DNA from: Amaurobius ferox | Taxonomy: Eukaryota; Arthropoda; Arachnida; Araneae; Amaurobiidae | DNA length: 64,000 nt | Assembly (NCBI GenBank): GCA_951213105.1 | Contig: OX578135.1 | Coordinates: 164,600,750 to 164,664,749 of the forward strand | Direction: 5' to 3' | Shown here: piece by piece, positions 1 through 11,375 of the stretch | How positions within the stretch are numbered: position 1 is the stretch's first letter | How the letters are laid out: every line of letters starts with the position of its first letter | Made by a program: the position numbers and the translations under genes | Notes under the pieces: model-generated | The model's input: the letters and a program-made list of their open reading frames with translations, nothing else | Database searches by the model: none | What the model was told of the DNA's origin: nothing

Positions 1-155
1 GTGGGCCTATTTATTTCACGGCTACCCACAAAATTTCAAATTTTGTGCAGCTGTTCTACCGTGCCGTGATGATGAGACATACACGTACGTACATACATAC
101 ATACATGCAGACAGATAGGAAGAAAGAAAAACAGACTCAATTTTATTTATATAGA
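1..155 (-). mobile_element. RC-A Helitron-like element, 5' end, cut by window edge
   Basis: Read on the minus strand, the element starts at 155 with TCTATATAAATAAAATTG. A degenerate GTCT/GTAT microsatellite follows, then the text seen in the 59023 copy: catcatcacgg, a degraded 'gaacagctg', then gaaattttgtgggtagcc. The base before TC is A on the minus strand, as expected for Helitron insertion. The 3' part lies outside the window. Confidence 0.75.
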
Positions 156-758
156 TATATTGGTTTTCATTAATATTCATAACAATGGAAACTCTATGTT
201 CGATTAATGACTCCATCTTATCTTCATACATCCATGATCTGTACCTGGACCAGATGGTTTCCATAATAACAGAATTCATTCTGAATGTTCAACATTAGAA
301 TATTTTTATTACTGAAATATGAATTAATATAATTTTGAATTTTAAATAAAGGAATCGGTTGATTAGAACTCAAACCATCGGTTCAATACAGCAACGTTTT
401 AATTATTAATAACGTTTAATAGACTTAACAGATAGATATAACCAGCGTGGCTACAGAACCTGGACATCAGGGAATATCACCATTCTGTAAAAATCAGAAA
501 AATATCAGGGAATTTCTTAAAAAAGCTGTAAAATCAGAGAAATTGGTATTTTTTAGGCAATTACAACTTTCTTTCGACGCATGACAATACACATATGTAG
601 AATTCGTTTATTTGTGTTTCATGCGACGGGGACAGACTATCGCACACCTCAATAAAAAGAAAAGAATTTTAAAATTTCATCGTTTCTCAGTGATCCCTTT
701 CATCTTAATTGCTTTGAAAGTTATCAAGATATTTTATATGACAGAAAAAGCAGATTAA
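156..758. other. AT-rich stretch without a gene
   Basis: I see no convincing coding region. A short phrase resembling 'cagggaa-tatc ... aatcagaaaaatatcagggaa' around 468-545 repeats itself internally and may be the edge of an old repeat, but I cannot assign it. Confidence 0.4.
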
Positions 759-2050
759 ACAAGAAAGATCAATCATGCTTAAAGCATTGATTATGAAACA
801 CTTTCCAACTTCAATGCAATTTTATTTAAAAAAGTCAAAAATGCAATACGTTCCTCGGTAATATTTTAAAACTTATCACAATACTACATTAATTTATTAT
901 ATTTGAAAACTTAAACCTTCATTGAAAAAAAATGAACTTCATTCAAATGACGGCATTGACATATAAATTGCCTGGTTTAAATATCTCTAAAATGCGATAC
1001 ATTCCACGGTAAGATTTTTAAAACTATCATAATACTACGATAATGTATCATATTTGAAAACTTCATCGAAAACAACTGAAATTCATTCAAATGACGTCAT
1101 AGAAAAAATAACACGCCTGGATCTCTCTATAAAAACAGGATTTCATTCATAACTTTCTCCCATTCATTTCATTCATCACAATACTATAATAATTTATTTT
1201 ATTTAAACATTAAGACCATGGAGCTACAAGTAATTAAACTCTATGCTTAAAACTTCTTCGAAAATATCGTCCTTCTCTTTATAAAATCAATTAATATTTC
1301 ATTCATATCAGCCATGCAGACTCCATGGACTAAATTATTTTGTGTTAAGGAAATACAGCAATTCTAATACAACTCATTCTACATATTTTGCTGTTTACAT
1401 TTTACATAAGTGAAAAATAGGCTTCGTTGTAGAAATAATCAAATTTGGATAATCATTTAAACTCAAATATATTGTATTTGCGTTGTTTCAGTATGTAGAT
1501 GCACATAATTTAAGCAAAAATAAAGTAGTTTTAGGACGGATACAACACTCAATATGAATTAAAAAGAACTTAAAAAATCACGATTTTAAAACAAGATGGA
1601 TGCCATACATCATTTTGAAGTGGGTTATATGATCCTTTCATGTCATGGTCACGTGATCGTTTCATATAAGAGGTGTAATTATTATTTTAATTTTTATTTA
1701 AAAAACTACTGATTATATTTCGCTGAATTTTTTTTATATATTTTATGGAACAATTTGAATATTACCTAAAATTTTCGAAGCAATTTGTGAATTTTAAATC
1801 CGCTTAAAAAATGTTTGAAAAATTAGGTCCCATAGGGCTCAATGTATTTCATTTTTTCAACCCGGGTTCAATCCAAAACTAATTGGGTGATATTATTCAT
1901 TTATATTCCCATAGGTCCTACAGACCGTCTGAATAACATACTAAAATTTCATTTTGATTAAGTCATTTTTACGGCAGTTATCGTACTAACGGACAGACAG
2001 AATGAACAAAATCATAAACACTTTCCAACTTTGTTGTAAAGTGTTAAAAA
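759..2050 (-). mobile_element. HY family element, copy A
   Basis: This is a full-length minus-strand copy of about 1.29 kb. Its 5' end is at 2050, with the AACACTTT/AAAGTGTT hairpin (about 2018-2045). A short GACAGACAG tract and the text 'acggcagttatcgtac' follow. The 3' end near 759 carries an imperfect palindrome around aatcatgcttaaagcattgatt. The interior is AT-rich and non-coding. It repeats statements such as 'aaattcattcaaatgacgtcat' and 'aaaatgcgatacattc'. No transposase frame is visible, so the element is non-autonomous. The overall plan (subterminal hairpin, microsatellite, 3' palindrome) resembles Helentron-associated elements of the DINE-1 type; that class assignment is inference. 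Confidence 0.7.
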
Positions 2051-2287
2051 AAATACCGTTTCTGCTTATACGCATAATTTTATTGCAATAAGTGATATTT
2101 AACTCCATGAATTCCTGACTGAATTTTACAGAACTCTGCTAAGTTTCATTGCTTATCTAGAATTTTAATGCTTCAAAGATTCATACGTACATGTAATATT
2201 CCCAAAATTCCTGTTCTAAACCTCACAAGCCTCCTCCAAAATATCCGGCTATAACCGCGATTATAAATGTCTCTATATTTTTTTCAG

Positions 2288-2394
2288 ATTTTCCCGAGAC
2301 GTTATCTACATTCTACCGTAGTTCGAATGATTCGGATGAACGAGATTCTTCCGCGAGCATTTCGTACGGGATTCCACGGGAGCACGACACAGTG
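2288..2394 (+). CDS. Candidate internal exon of an unknown gene
   Basis: A 107-bp block of normal base composition sits in AT-rich DNA. It is preceded by a pyrimidine-rich acceptor (tatatttttttcag ending at 2287) and followed by a strong donor (gtgagt at 2395-2400). Read from 2290, the block gives 35 codons without a stop, a polar, serine- and aspartate-rich peptide containing FPETLSTFYRSSND and SYGIPREHDTV. A second frame is also open, so the frame is not certain. I do not recognise the protein. The peptide could be a disordered part of a larger protein whose other exons lie outside this window or far away in it. The combination of both splice signals and a composition shift is why I list it. 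Confidence 0.42.
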
Positions 2395-2481
2395 GTGAGT
2401 TGAGACAAATGATCAGTCGCGAACCCTTCGTTCTTTGTAAGATAACTGAATCCGTCAACATGGGCGAAGGCTTTCTTTCAG

Positions 2482-2541
2482 ATAATGACTGACGAGCTAA
2501 TGGGCCGTTTTTCCAACGATCCGAGGGGGGAAAAAAAATAA
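2482..2541 (+). CDS. Possible short terminal exon after the 2288 exon
   Basis: A weak candidate. It follows an acceptor (ctttctttcag ending 2481), would continue the 2290 frame after an 87-bp intron, and encodes MTDELMGRFSNDPRGEKK before TAA at 2539-2541. An AATAAA overlaps the stop (2537-2542). Such a short intron and an A-rich end could easily arise by chance, so this is only a suggestion. Confidence 0.15.
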   Translation: MMTDELMGRFSNDPRGEKK

Positions 2542-3137
2542 AGGTTTCACATTTCTATTTTTTTTCCTACTCGACGGGATGACATGTCGCGGGCAATGAC
2601 AAGTTCTGCTTCGTAAATTTTATGACTGTTTAGATATTTTGATGGAGAAATCCTTTAAAAATCTTATTGCACATAGAAGAGAGATTTTAGAATGAACAAG
2701 ATATTTATGAAGGAGCCTCCATAGGGTGGCAATATACACATGGCGATGTGCACATATTATTTTCGACGGCATTTTTATGCGCTTTTGCACACTTATTCCA
2801 GTCATACGAATTTCGCACAGTCAAACGAAAAAAATTGTAAGTGGCATAACCAGATCCGGAAGTGGAAACTCTTGGTCACCCCCCCCCCCCTCCCTCCTAT
2901 TCATTTCAAAATTCGATACTGAATCCATATTTGTTATCATCTAAGCGAGCTTAATCCCTACCTAGAGTCAAGCTTGAGAAATAGATGTTTTAAAGAACAG
3001 TTTTCAAGCGGAAGTTAAAAAACCCAGAAGTAGAAATCTTTAGTGATTTAAAAGATTTCTACTTCACCCTCCAGAAGTTGATGTTGAATCCATATTAGTT
3101 ATACTTTTTTCGAGCACAGTAGAAGGACAAAGACATA
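2542..3137. other. No gene seen; contains a C-run
   Basis: AT-rich DNA with a 12-base C run at 2879-2890. Short overlapping frames on both strands show no family features. Confidence 0.4.
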
Positions 3138-3997
3138 CAGGGTGTCTCAAAAAAATTGAAACGCGCTTTAATTCTTTACCTGTTGGAGATAAGTGGGCAA
3201 TGTAAATTGCAAAAATGTTGAAAGTAAGGTAGGAAATAAGACTACGTTAATAAAATAGTCCTCCCATTCATTTTCAAAAAGTTACACTTTTTAAATTTTT
3301 ATACAACCCTCTTAGACAAATTGGGTCAATCAGAAAATTTTTTGTTTTATAATGCAACAAGATCATTAAAAAAAACCCTGCATATTTGTATCTTTAAAAT
3401 TGAGCGAATTATATTTAATTGAAAATTGAACATTGTAAATGAGGACCCTATATCAAATTAGAAATTGAAATGTATGACATATCAGTTATCACAAAAAAGA
3501 TAAAACTGGATAGGAGACATTTTTGCAAATTCCGTGCAGGCTCACGATGCAATTATGGATTCTTAAGTATTTTTCACATTGAGACATGCCAATAAAAATT
3601 TTTTGAAGATAGTAACGTATTTTTGATCTAAACAATTTCCATCGTCAATTTGTTTATGATCCCTATTTTTCTTGATGAAATATCCTTTCACATAGTACGG
3701 AAAAGTTACATAAGCCAGATTTTTTTCCTTTATCATAATTCAGTTGATTTTAAAGATGCGGGTTTTTTTAATGATCTTGCTGCATTAAAAACAAAAATTT
3801 TCTGATTGACCCAATTTCTCTAAGGGGAGCTTATAAAATTTAAAAGGTGTAACTTTTTGAAAATGAATGGGAGGACTATTTCATTAACGCAGTCTTATTT
3901 CCTACCTTACTTTCAACATTTTTGCAATTTACATTGCCCACTTATTTCCAACAGGTAAAGAATTAAAGCGCGTTTCAATCTTTTTGGGACACCCTGT
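3138..3997. mobile_element. Non-autonomous element with ~260-bp terminal inverted repeats
   Basis: The left end CAGGGTGTCTCAAAAAAATT and the right end read inward as CAGGGTGTCCCAAAAAGATT are inverted copies. The inverted arms continue for roughly 260 bp on each side (about 3138-3400 and 3740-3997), including AACGCGCTTTAATTCTTTAC and CCTCCCATTCATTTTCAAAA. The element is flanked by TA on both sides (3136-3137 and 3998-3999), as for Tc1/mariner insertions. The central about 340 bp has no coding frame. One arm of a second copy lies at 29519-29765. The neighbouring transposase at 4206-4994 is outside the repeats; a functional link is not shown. Confidence 0.8.
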
Positions 3998-4205
3998 ATA
4001 ATTAAATGAAAATTTACTTTATTTTCACTTTAACAAAATGAATTTTTGATATATCTGACCTCTAATATGAAATTATACAATAACATTTGCAACATATAAA
4101 ACAACAAATATGAACCTTACAAAAGTTGACCTTAAAAAGATTATCACTAAAGAAAATATAGAAGAATGTATAAAGACATGTTCTAAATTATACTTAACAT
4201 TTCTC

Positions 4206-4994
4206 TTAATAATCAAGAAAACCTTTTCTTCCAATTACTTGAATAAGCCAAGAGGTCATCGATGCTGAAAGTTCTTTTAAAGTGTCTATGGAAATGTTAT
4301 TCCAAACTTATTTGATGGCTAACACAAGATCTTGTTTACACGGATATTGTGTGCCATTTTTATAAATTTCTCGGGCTAGAAGGCCCCATCAATTTTCAAA
4401 TGGATTGAGATCGGGACTCTTCGCCGACCAATCAAGTAAATTTACTGAATTAGCTTCAAACCAGAGTTTTGCACTTTTAGAAACGTGTATAGAAGCGTTA
4501 TCCTGTTGGAAAATATAGTCCCCTGAAGTAATTAGTGGGATCTCAGGTAACAAATGTTTGCTGAACATATCAACATATTTGTCAGAGTTCATTTTGTAGT
4601 CGATGAAGACTATAAGTGTGGTTTCGTTTGCTGCAAAAGCGCCCCAAATCATTACTGTACCCCCACCGTATTGACGTTTGGAAAAAACTTCTTTGGTTTT
4701 ACGCAGATTATACCAAAAGTAGCGAAAACCATCTGGCCCATCAAGATTGAACTACTTTTCGTCCGAAAAGATTACATCAATCCATTTTGGACCGAGAGAA
4801 ATGTATTTTTTTTTAAACTCCTGTCTTCTTTTTTTATGTTCCTTTTTTGGCGGACGTGACATTAATTTTCCATACCAAATATTCGGATGTTTATTCAAAA
4901 CATTTTGAACTGTTCGTGTGGAACATGGTAAGTCCAAATTTCTTCTAACTTCATTTGCAGTTTCTTTTTTCTTGCATGCTCTTCTTACAACCAT
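4206..4994 (-). pseudogene. Tc1/mariner-superfamily transposase relic
   Basis: DDE transposases cut and paste their element by binding its terminal repeats. On the minus strand one frame runs from ATG at 4994 to TAA at 4206-4208 (about 262 codons). It is broken only by stops at 4752-4754 (just after IFSDEK), after NPFEN near 4386-4388, and once more near 4300. Family motifs in order: the first catalytic region FSDEK, then GGGTVMIWGAF, then the second aspartate in QQDNASIH, then SPDLNPFEN with the catalytic glutamate, then WGLLAREIYKNGTQY. The N-terminal half begins inside the DNA-binding region; upstream codons stay open for a short way but are not recognisable. The piece is shorter than the usual about 340 residues. 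Because all three breaks are point stops in one frame, decay is modest. No terminal repeats of its own are visible. Confidence 0.85.
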
Positions 4995-5468
4995 TCTTTT
5001 TATTATCTTAAAATATAAAAACTTACGAAAGTCAATATAAACATTTTTCTTAGAAAGCTCAAAAATTTCAAATCTAAACTCAGAACTTAATACTCATTTG
5101 TTTTCTAGATCGAGATCACGTGACTGTTTTATGCAAAATTGTATTTCAAGCATTTTTAAAGAACATAGAGAGGATATCATCTTTTGAGGAATTTCTTAAA
5201 TGTTTCAACTCTCCTCCTTATGTGTCAAACTACTCATCTCCCCTGTATTATATAAGGAAAATAATTGATAATTTCAGCAAACTCCAATGGTTTATATTGA
5301 CACAGAATAGGCCAAATGTATTTATCGGCTTCAAAGCTGTTGCCATCTTAAAAATAAAATTTTAGTGGTCACGTTAATTCAGAAATAGTAATGCACATTT
5401 CACTAGGACATTTTATCTGTTGATATATTATGTAAAAACTATAGAACCAGGTAGAATTTTTGTCAATC
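4995..5468. other. No gene seen
   Basis: AT-rich DNA upstream of the transposase relic. A plus-strand frame at 5120-5365 (81 codons) has no recognisable features and I treat it as chance. Confidence 0.35.
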
Positions 5469-5489
5469 GCATGCACTGACGTAGACATA

Positions 5490-5506
5490 GGGGGGGGGGG
5501 GGGGGG
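5490..5506 (+). repeat. Poly-G run of 17
   Basis: An uninterrupted G tract just after gcactgacgtagacata. It is one of about fourteen G or C runs of 11 or more in the window (see findings). Confidence 0.95.
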
Positions 5507-5568
5507 AGGCACATCCCATTTTTATTTTTATTTTTTTTTAATTTTACTTTAGCTGTACATTTTAGGTT

Positions 5569-5790
5569 GTCGATGCGGTGGCTAAGCGATCAAAGTCAAG
5601 CATTTCCTCGTGTAAGCTCGGCTGCCGGGTTGTGGGTTCGAGTCCCACCTGCGGGCATGGATGTTGCGTTGTTGGGCGCAATGTGTTCCGTTCTCACTGG
5701 TGCGCCAGGGAAACGTCATGTGACAGCTAAATGGTTCACTTCTGGCTGATGTATAAGCGAATGATAGTGTATCAAGTGTCTAGCCATTAA
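5569..5790 (+). mobile_element. tRNA-derived SINE (SINE-1)
   Basis: The head resembles a tRNA gene. An A-box-like TGGCTAAGCGA at 5579-5589 and a canonical B box GGTTCGAGTCC at 5635-5645 together form an internal RNA polymerase III promoter. The T-arm is intact (GTGGGTTCGAGTCCCAC). The A-to-B distance is longer than in short-variable-arm tRNAs, so a serine- or leucine-type ancestor is possible. The body from 5660 is unrelated to tRNA (gggcgcaatgtgttccg, ggttcacttctggctgatg). The tail near 5788 ends in an A/T run. An open frame of 60 codons across it is a by-product. It differs in sequence from SINE-2. Confidence 0.75.
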
Positions 5791-5799
5791 AAAAATTTT

Positions 5800-6394
5800 T
5801 TTTAGATATGACATACATGATAGGAGAAAAAGATATATTCTAATTTTTATGTGTCATAGTGAAATAATTTTTTTTTCATCAACAATTGTACAACAGTTTG
5901 TTATAAAGGAAGATCCAATTTGAGGAACTATGATAACCCAATAAAATAAGTAAAGCACATAGCTTAATAAGGAACTGGTTTATATAAAATGCAGAGGAAA
6001 TCAAGATAACTAAGCATACGTATGTCCCGGAAATCAACTAAATTTCCTGCTTCAGTGTAAAAAATCTAGTTAAGAATACCCAAATAAGCGGGGCCAAACT
6101 GAATCGGCTAAACGACATCTCAAATAATATAGTCTCAATAAAATATTTCCTATAAAAGTCCGATATAACATTTTTGCCTTTCTTTAAATATCTACTAGAG
6201 GAAACTGAGATTAAGACGTAAAAATTGTATAATCCAGACAACTTTTTATTAATATTTTAAAATTTTTAATAGATTTAAGGTCATAAATGATGGTAAATTA
6301 TGAGAAATTAAAGAAAGCCAAAGGTAGGCATAAAATGACTTCTAATTTCAGGGTGGTATGCTGTTCAATTTGGTGGTAACCCGTTATTTCATAT
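5800..6394. other. No gene seen
   Basis: AT-rich DNA without recognisable coding or repeat structure. A minus-strand frame at 6038-6241 is not convincing. Confidence 0.35.
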
Positions 6395-6545
6395 ACAGTT
6401 TCATACCATTCATATCATATCATATCGTTTCATACCATCGTATACCATTATGTTGAAGACCCAGACCGTCCGACACATCCGAGGACGTGAGCAGCTATTT
6501 GGACTCCCGGGTATACCATTATGTGTCGTATACCATCGTATACTA
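6395..6545 (+). repeat. Imperfect CATACCAT/GTATACCATTATG minisatellite
   Basis: Short units such as cataccattcatatcat, cataccatcgtataccatt and gtataccatcgtatact repeat imperfectly on both sides of the 57-bp element at 6454-6510. Confidence 0.6.
6454..6510 (-). mobile_element. 57-bp ultra-short retroposon-like element, copy 1
   Basis: The element lies between two copies of GTATACCATTATGT (6440-6453 and 6511-6524). On the minus strand it starts CCGGGAGTCCAAATAGCTGC and ends GTCGGACGGTCTGGGTCTTCA. The 3' half matches the 3' tail of SINE-2; the 5' half does not. The surrounding minisatellite uses similar words, so the flanking duplication alone is weaker evidence here than at 27004. Confidence 0.7.
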
Positions 6546-6964
6546 TTATGCTCTTATGTGTCTTTTTAACCTGTTTTTCGTGTTGTTGGATCCCATTTAT
6601 TCTTGTACGGCCTTGACTCGTTTTGTCCGGATGTTTCTACTGTGTGTTATGGGGCATGCCAATCTCTTGTGTTGTTTCTCTTTTCGGATTGACTGGACTG
6701 GTCTTCGTGGTGCTTTCTCATTGGCTCCCTCTTAATCCAAATCTTGATTATATAATCCACTTTATATCTTCCATTGCGGCCATTCCTCTTTTGGATTTCG
6801 GGTTTGTTGGTTCTCTTGCACTGACGAAGGGGATCCAATGTATCTTCGAAACAGCTGTATGCTGCATTATCATTTTATTTGTGCTTATGTGCTCTGCTAA
6901 ACTTTTCCCCATTCTTTTCACGTTTAATTCCATGAAAAATTCTGCAGTGGCAATTTATATTTGA
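6546..6964 (+). repeat. Interspersed repeat fragment with hammerhead-like core
   Basis: This GC-richer stretch has a 113-codon open frame (6623-6964, very hydrophobic), which I do not believe is a gene. Its end shares a block with 13811-13943: AAGGGGATCCA, then CGAAACAGCTG and ATGCTGC. The block at 6821-6867 has CTGACGA (6821-6827) and GAAAC (6848-6852), the spacing of conserved hammerhead ribozyme halves. Such ribozymes are known from Penelope-like elements. The affiliation is a guess. Confidence 0.4.
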
Positions 6965-7767
6965 GGAGAGAAGGTAGATTTTAAAAAACTAGAAATTTGA
7001 AATTTTGTATAATGAAAAAATGTGGTATGCAAGAAAATTCTGAAAGCAATAAATTTTGAATTGTTTTACGGTAATCGCTTAAAATGTCGACTTCACATTG
7101 AAAACTATGGGTAATTATATGGGGAAATTTTACATTTGAGGAACAGAAAATTAAATGGGACAATACATTTGAAATTTTGTATGAGGATCTATTGTGAAAC
7201 ATATTTTTTTTCTTTTTTTTTTTCGGAGCGGGGGGGGGGGGGGGGGGGCGAGTCTAAAAACACTGAATTCTCAAACATTCAGAAACATAAATAAAATGGC
7301 GATTTAAGAAAGATCCTATATAAAATAAGCAATAGCATGTAAGATCTCAGATTCGTGGAACGTTTTCTAAAACAAAAATTCAGAATAAAAAGCGCAGTTC
7401 GAGAAAGATTCTCTGTAAATAAAAAATTGGAATAAACTCTAAATCTCTTGTGGAAAAAAAAAAAAGGTCGAAAACGTGGAGTTATGATACTATTCCTAAA
7501 CTTCCCAGAATCTGATGAAGGAAAAAGTTATGAAAATCATAGGTAAAAAAACAAACAAACATTTGAAACAGGTCGATCCATAGATTTTTTAAAAAGATTT
7601 TATTATTTTATTTACTTTCTGTTTGCTATTTAGAAAACATGACAAATATTTTTTTTCAGCTTGGTCTAATTGTAAAGGTCGGCAGAAATGTTTTCAGGAA
7701 AGAGTAAATAAATACATAAATAACTATTTTATTTTCTTATCTTCTTGAGAAATAAAAATCATATGAA
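6965..7767. other. No gene seen; long poly-G run
   Basis: AT-rich DNA. A T-rich stretch leads into a run of 19 G at 7230-7248. Nothing coding is apparent. Confidence 0.4.
7230..7248 (+). repeat. Poly-G run of 19
   Basis: An uninterrupted G tract directly after a T-rich stretch (7204-7223). Confidence 0.95.
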
Positions 7768-8405
7768 AGAAGAAAGATCAATCATTCATGAAACATTGAT
7801 TATGAAACGCTTGCCTACTGAAATGCAATTTTATGTAAACATCTCTAAAATGCGATGCATTCAGCGCTGATATTTTTTAAATTATCAGAGTACTACAGTA
7901 ATTTATTATACTTGAAAACTTGAAACTTTATCCAAAAAGACAGTACTAGTTACACAAAATGAACTTTATTCAAACAACGTCATCGAAATATAAATCGTCT
8001 GCATCTCTATGTAAAATCAATGAATATTTCATTCATATCACTTATATTCCAGCTAAATAATTTTGCATAAAAAAAAATTCAGTACTTCTCATACAACTCA
8101 TCTTACAATCGCTTACTATGTTTACATTCTGTATAGCATTCAAATTAGGTTTCGCTGTGGGAATATTCAAAGTTTAGCGATAATTCAAAATTGTAATTTC
8201 GTTGGCACAGAATTTCGATACATAGATAATACGCAAAAATAAAGCCGTTTTAGGACGGATGCAACACTATACATAAAATTAAACGATTTTAAACATCACG
8301 CTCGTTACACAGCGGAAAAAAAAAATGGATGCCATATTTTATTTTACAGACAGACAGAATGACCAAAGTCGTAGACACTTTTCAACTATGTTGGAAAGTG
8401 TTAAT
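7768..8405 (-). mobile_element. HY family element, copy B, internally deleted
   Basis: The 3' end near 7768 (gaaagatcaatcattcatg, aaacattgattatgaaac) and the 5' end near 8405 (gacagacagaatgac, cacttttcaactatgttgg, aaagtgtta) match the family. The copy is only about 640 bp because much of the 5' half after the microsatellite is missing. Confidence 0.65.
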
Positions 8406-8504
8406 AAAAACTCAGATTCTCTGAAACATCACTAAGCTGCGTCTTACGCTGGAACTGCCGACGTATGCGTACCAAGACTTATTATTTCAAATAGAGAGAC
8501 GTGA

Positions 8505-8700
8505 TTTCGAAGTAATAATCTTGCATAATAAAAGAAGATGTCTGTGCGTGCGTGCGTGCGTGTGTGTGTCTGTATCATTTGAAGCGTGAAATCTAAGCAT
8601 TGTACGGCCATGAAATTTGGTACACAGATACTTCAGGACCTGGAAAAATGTGCCTCGACGAGATTTAAAAATGAGATTCCATTTTCACGATTTTTACATA
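8505..8700 (+). repeat. Repeat fragment with GT/GTGC microsatellite and ATGAAATTTGGTAC text
   Basis: An imperfect GTGC/GT tract (8537-8572) is followed after about 45 nt by 'ggccatgaaatttggtacac'. This is the same arrangement as the 5' part of several families in the window. The element boundaries are unclear. Confidence 0.45.
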
Positions 8701-9337
8701 CATTGGTTTCTTAGCGACCAAAAATATTATCACAGAGTTTCTATCTTGACACTGTCAGAGAAACCAAAGAACGTCCTGTCCAAAGATGTCTGAACCGAAT
8801 CCGTCATATTTATTTATTTATTTTAAATACATAACATTTTGCATTGATCGATATTTCTTTTGCCGCATCCAAACGAGTATAGCATTAGCACAATTCTATA
8901 GTTTAGCAAAAAGTTGCGTGTATATCTTCGTATTCCAACAACAAAAAAAATTTTTTTTAATCAATACGTAATTTAATGTTTTGGCGATTCATTAAGCGGA
9001 CGCATAAACAAACAAACGCATTTTCCGCAGTTCCCTGCGTATCGACTTTTCTCCATATGCTGTTCGTTGTACGTGATTGCGCATGCGCTTAAAGCCTTCT
9101 CTCCTAGAGAATGGATTCCTTTTTAAATCCTTTATTTATTTATTTTCCTTTGCTGATAACGTGTGTGGTTCAGGATTTGAAGATGTTCCTGTTTCAGTTT
9201 TACATTTTAAATCCAGTGTCGTATTTCTAGTAGACAGTGACATATCCCAGAAAGGTGCAAGGATGAAAATGTATCATTTACCTTTGTAATTTTTTTTAAA
9301 TTAATGGTATAATAAAAAATAAACTTTTTAATTAAAC
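8701..9337. other. No gene seen
   Basis: AT-rich. Two plus-strand frames of 60-70 codons (8786 and 9077) have no recognisable features. Confidence 0.35.
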
Positions 9338-9625
9338 TTTAGGGGGCAGAATGACACAGTTGTTATGGCACGGGGATTGCACTCGGAGAACCCGGATTCG
9401 ATTTCCGGTTTTGCCTAAACTATTCCCATATTTACGCGGAGTACGGGCACATTAAATATGTAGGTCCGAAAGTCCTTCCGAGGGGTTGGTGGAAGGGGGA
9501 GGAGAGTAGGGTCCCTGTGGATTTCGTCCCCACTGGTTTCCGGTCTAAATTGGGTGGCACTGTCCTGGCTGTCCAAACAGATACCTTACACCTTCGGGTA
9601 GGTCGGACGGCCTGGGCCACAAGAA
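9338..9625 (+). mobile_element. tRNA-derived SINE (SINE-2), plus-strand copy
   Basis: The head contains 'gttgttatggcacggggat' (decayed A-box region) and the B-box-like GGATTCGATTTCC near 9391. The body has the family blocks 'gtccgaaagtccttccgag', 'tccctgtggatttcgtccc' and 'ccggtctaaattgggtggc'. The 3' end is GGTAGGTCGGACGGCCTGGG (near 9598-9617). It aligns antiparallel to the minus-strand copies at 16694, 45018 and 46686. No clear target duplication is left, so this is an older copy. Confidence 0.8.
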
Positions 9626-10725
9626 AGGCCCGGACAATGCCGGATAATTCGTTTTAGTAGGGTATACGGGAAACAGAAATTGTGTACAAAAGGTATGAAA
9701 ATATAATATGTATTAACACAAATGAGTTAAATGAGTAAATTACTCATTAGCTAGACTGGCATGTTACCGACTTTTTAAAAAACTACTTACTGTAATAAAA
9801 AAAAAACTACTTGCAAACGAAAGCTGATATACTTTTTTCACTCTGAGGATATGCTGATTATGATACAAATGCACGCACAAATATTGAATATCAAATTATG
9901 AAAAAGTTATGTGGAGATTAAGACTCCAAATATCTTATTGTTTATTGTAAGCTTTGCAGTATCGTAAATATCAACAGGATTCTAAAATATAGAAAATTCA
10001 AGCTTTTATGAAAACCTAGATTCCAATAAAGTGGTTCAGGTACTGCGGAGTATCATCGATATAGGTTTTCCTCGTTGACTGTGCAATCTATACGGTATTG
10101 TCATTTCTGTCATTCACGCCTGATATTTTAATAAAAACTTACCCGTATTCGAGGTCATGTATTATAGCTGTACGATGTAACGTTGGAGGAAAATCGGTTC
10201 AAATGAAGGATAACGTAAAAAAAAAACAGCAACATGGGATGGAATTGTATTTAGCAGTTTTTTAAACATCCACTTCCTTTAAGAGTCTTAGCACCCTTGT
10301 TTTCCTTACAATGATTTTTAGGGCTCGAAGACGTAAATTATCGAAACAAGAACGTGATTTTAAAAGGGAAAATCCGTTATAGCAGCACGTGGCCTGCAAA
10401 CTCATTTGAAATCTAAATTGCTGCTTAAAAATCATTATAGCTCCATTTTGCCTGCAAAATTAGAACTGAAATATCTCAATTCGGTTTTACGGTTAACTTG
10501 TGCGACAGTGGGTGGTTGCATAAAATATAGGTATTTGAAACAAGCACATAATATAAGCATATATTTAAGCATATTTATTCTTTTATTCAAGATTTTGTTT
10601 CGAATTTTACGCGATATTTATAAATAAAAAATTTCTTTTCGTTGCATTGTATATGTAATTTTTAAACGATTTACTAATCGTAACATACATTTCAATGTAA
10701 AGGAAGATTTATGTTTGTTGATCAA
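9626..10725. other. No gene seen
   Basis: AT-rich, about 1.1 kb. A plus-strand frame at 10406-10627 (73 codons) looks like chance. I see no repeat that I can place. Confidence 0.35.
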
Positions 10726-11375
10726 CTAGCCGTATACGCTTCTTCGCATAGGCCATAGAATATATAATATACAGAAACTTGAAATTCACAATTATGTGCA
10801 AATTCCTATAGTATTCTAAATGGCATTGTTATTCAAAACATTCTACTAAAATATTTAATTTACTTCGCCTAAAAAAAAGAATATGCATCTATATGTTCTC
10901 GCTATACAAAATTATCTTCACAGGCAGATCTAAAGAACAAAACATCCATAGGTCTCATTTGTAAACACATTTACAAATAATATGACATTGGATTAATATA
11001 TGCCAAAATAAAAGCGATTTGAAATTGATTCAACCTATGTCAAAATGAAAGCGCTAAAATGGTATTTGAAGATATAATTGTACCATTTTTATTCTATTTC
11101 AACAATTAGCTAAACTCTATATGATTGAAAAATATTTGCCAAAATAAAACAGATGACTAAAATTGAAAATATCAATAATTCCCGATAACTTTTCACTCCA
11201 AAGACGCCATTGATATAACCCAGCCAAACATATAATTCCAATAACATTTATTTTTGTATACATTTATCAATTATTTAAATCGGAAAAGATTTAATAAAAA
11301 TCGTCTGCTGTATAAACTCATTGGGTTTAATTCCGTTGCTTAGCAAAATATCATTAACAAATGCAACATTAGCAA
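10726..11375 (-). mobile_element. RC-A Helitron-like element, 3' fragment
   Basis: The minus-strand 3' terminus CTAG is at 10726-10729, preceded (minus) by gaagaagcgtatacgg, a decayed form of the gaagaacgggtatgctg end. Further in are the family blocks 'agatctgcctgtgaagataa' (near 10935), 'gaaaatatcaat' and, near 11280-11350, the reverse of 'gcttagcaacggat ... tgcggcagacg ... attaaatcttttcc' seen at 61479 and 63949. Confidence 0.6.

Noticed and set aside
5569..5660. A functional tRNA gene
   Set aside because: A- and B-box words are present, but no acceptor stem closes and the sequence continues into a SINE body.
6623..6964. 113-codon hydrophobic frame
   Set aside because: It ends inside a block repeated at 13811-13943 and overlaps other frames on both strands, so it is repeat-derived.
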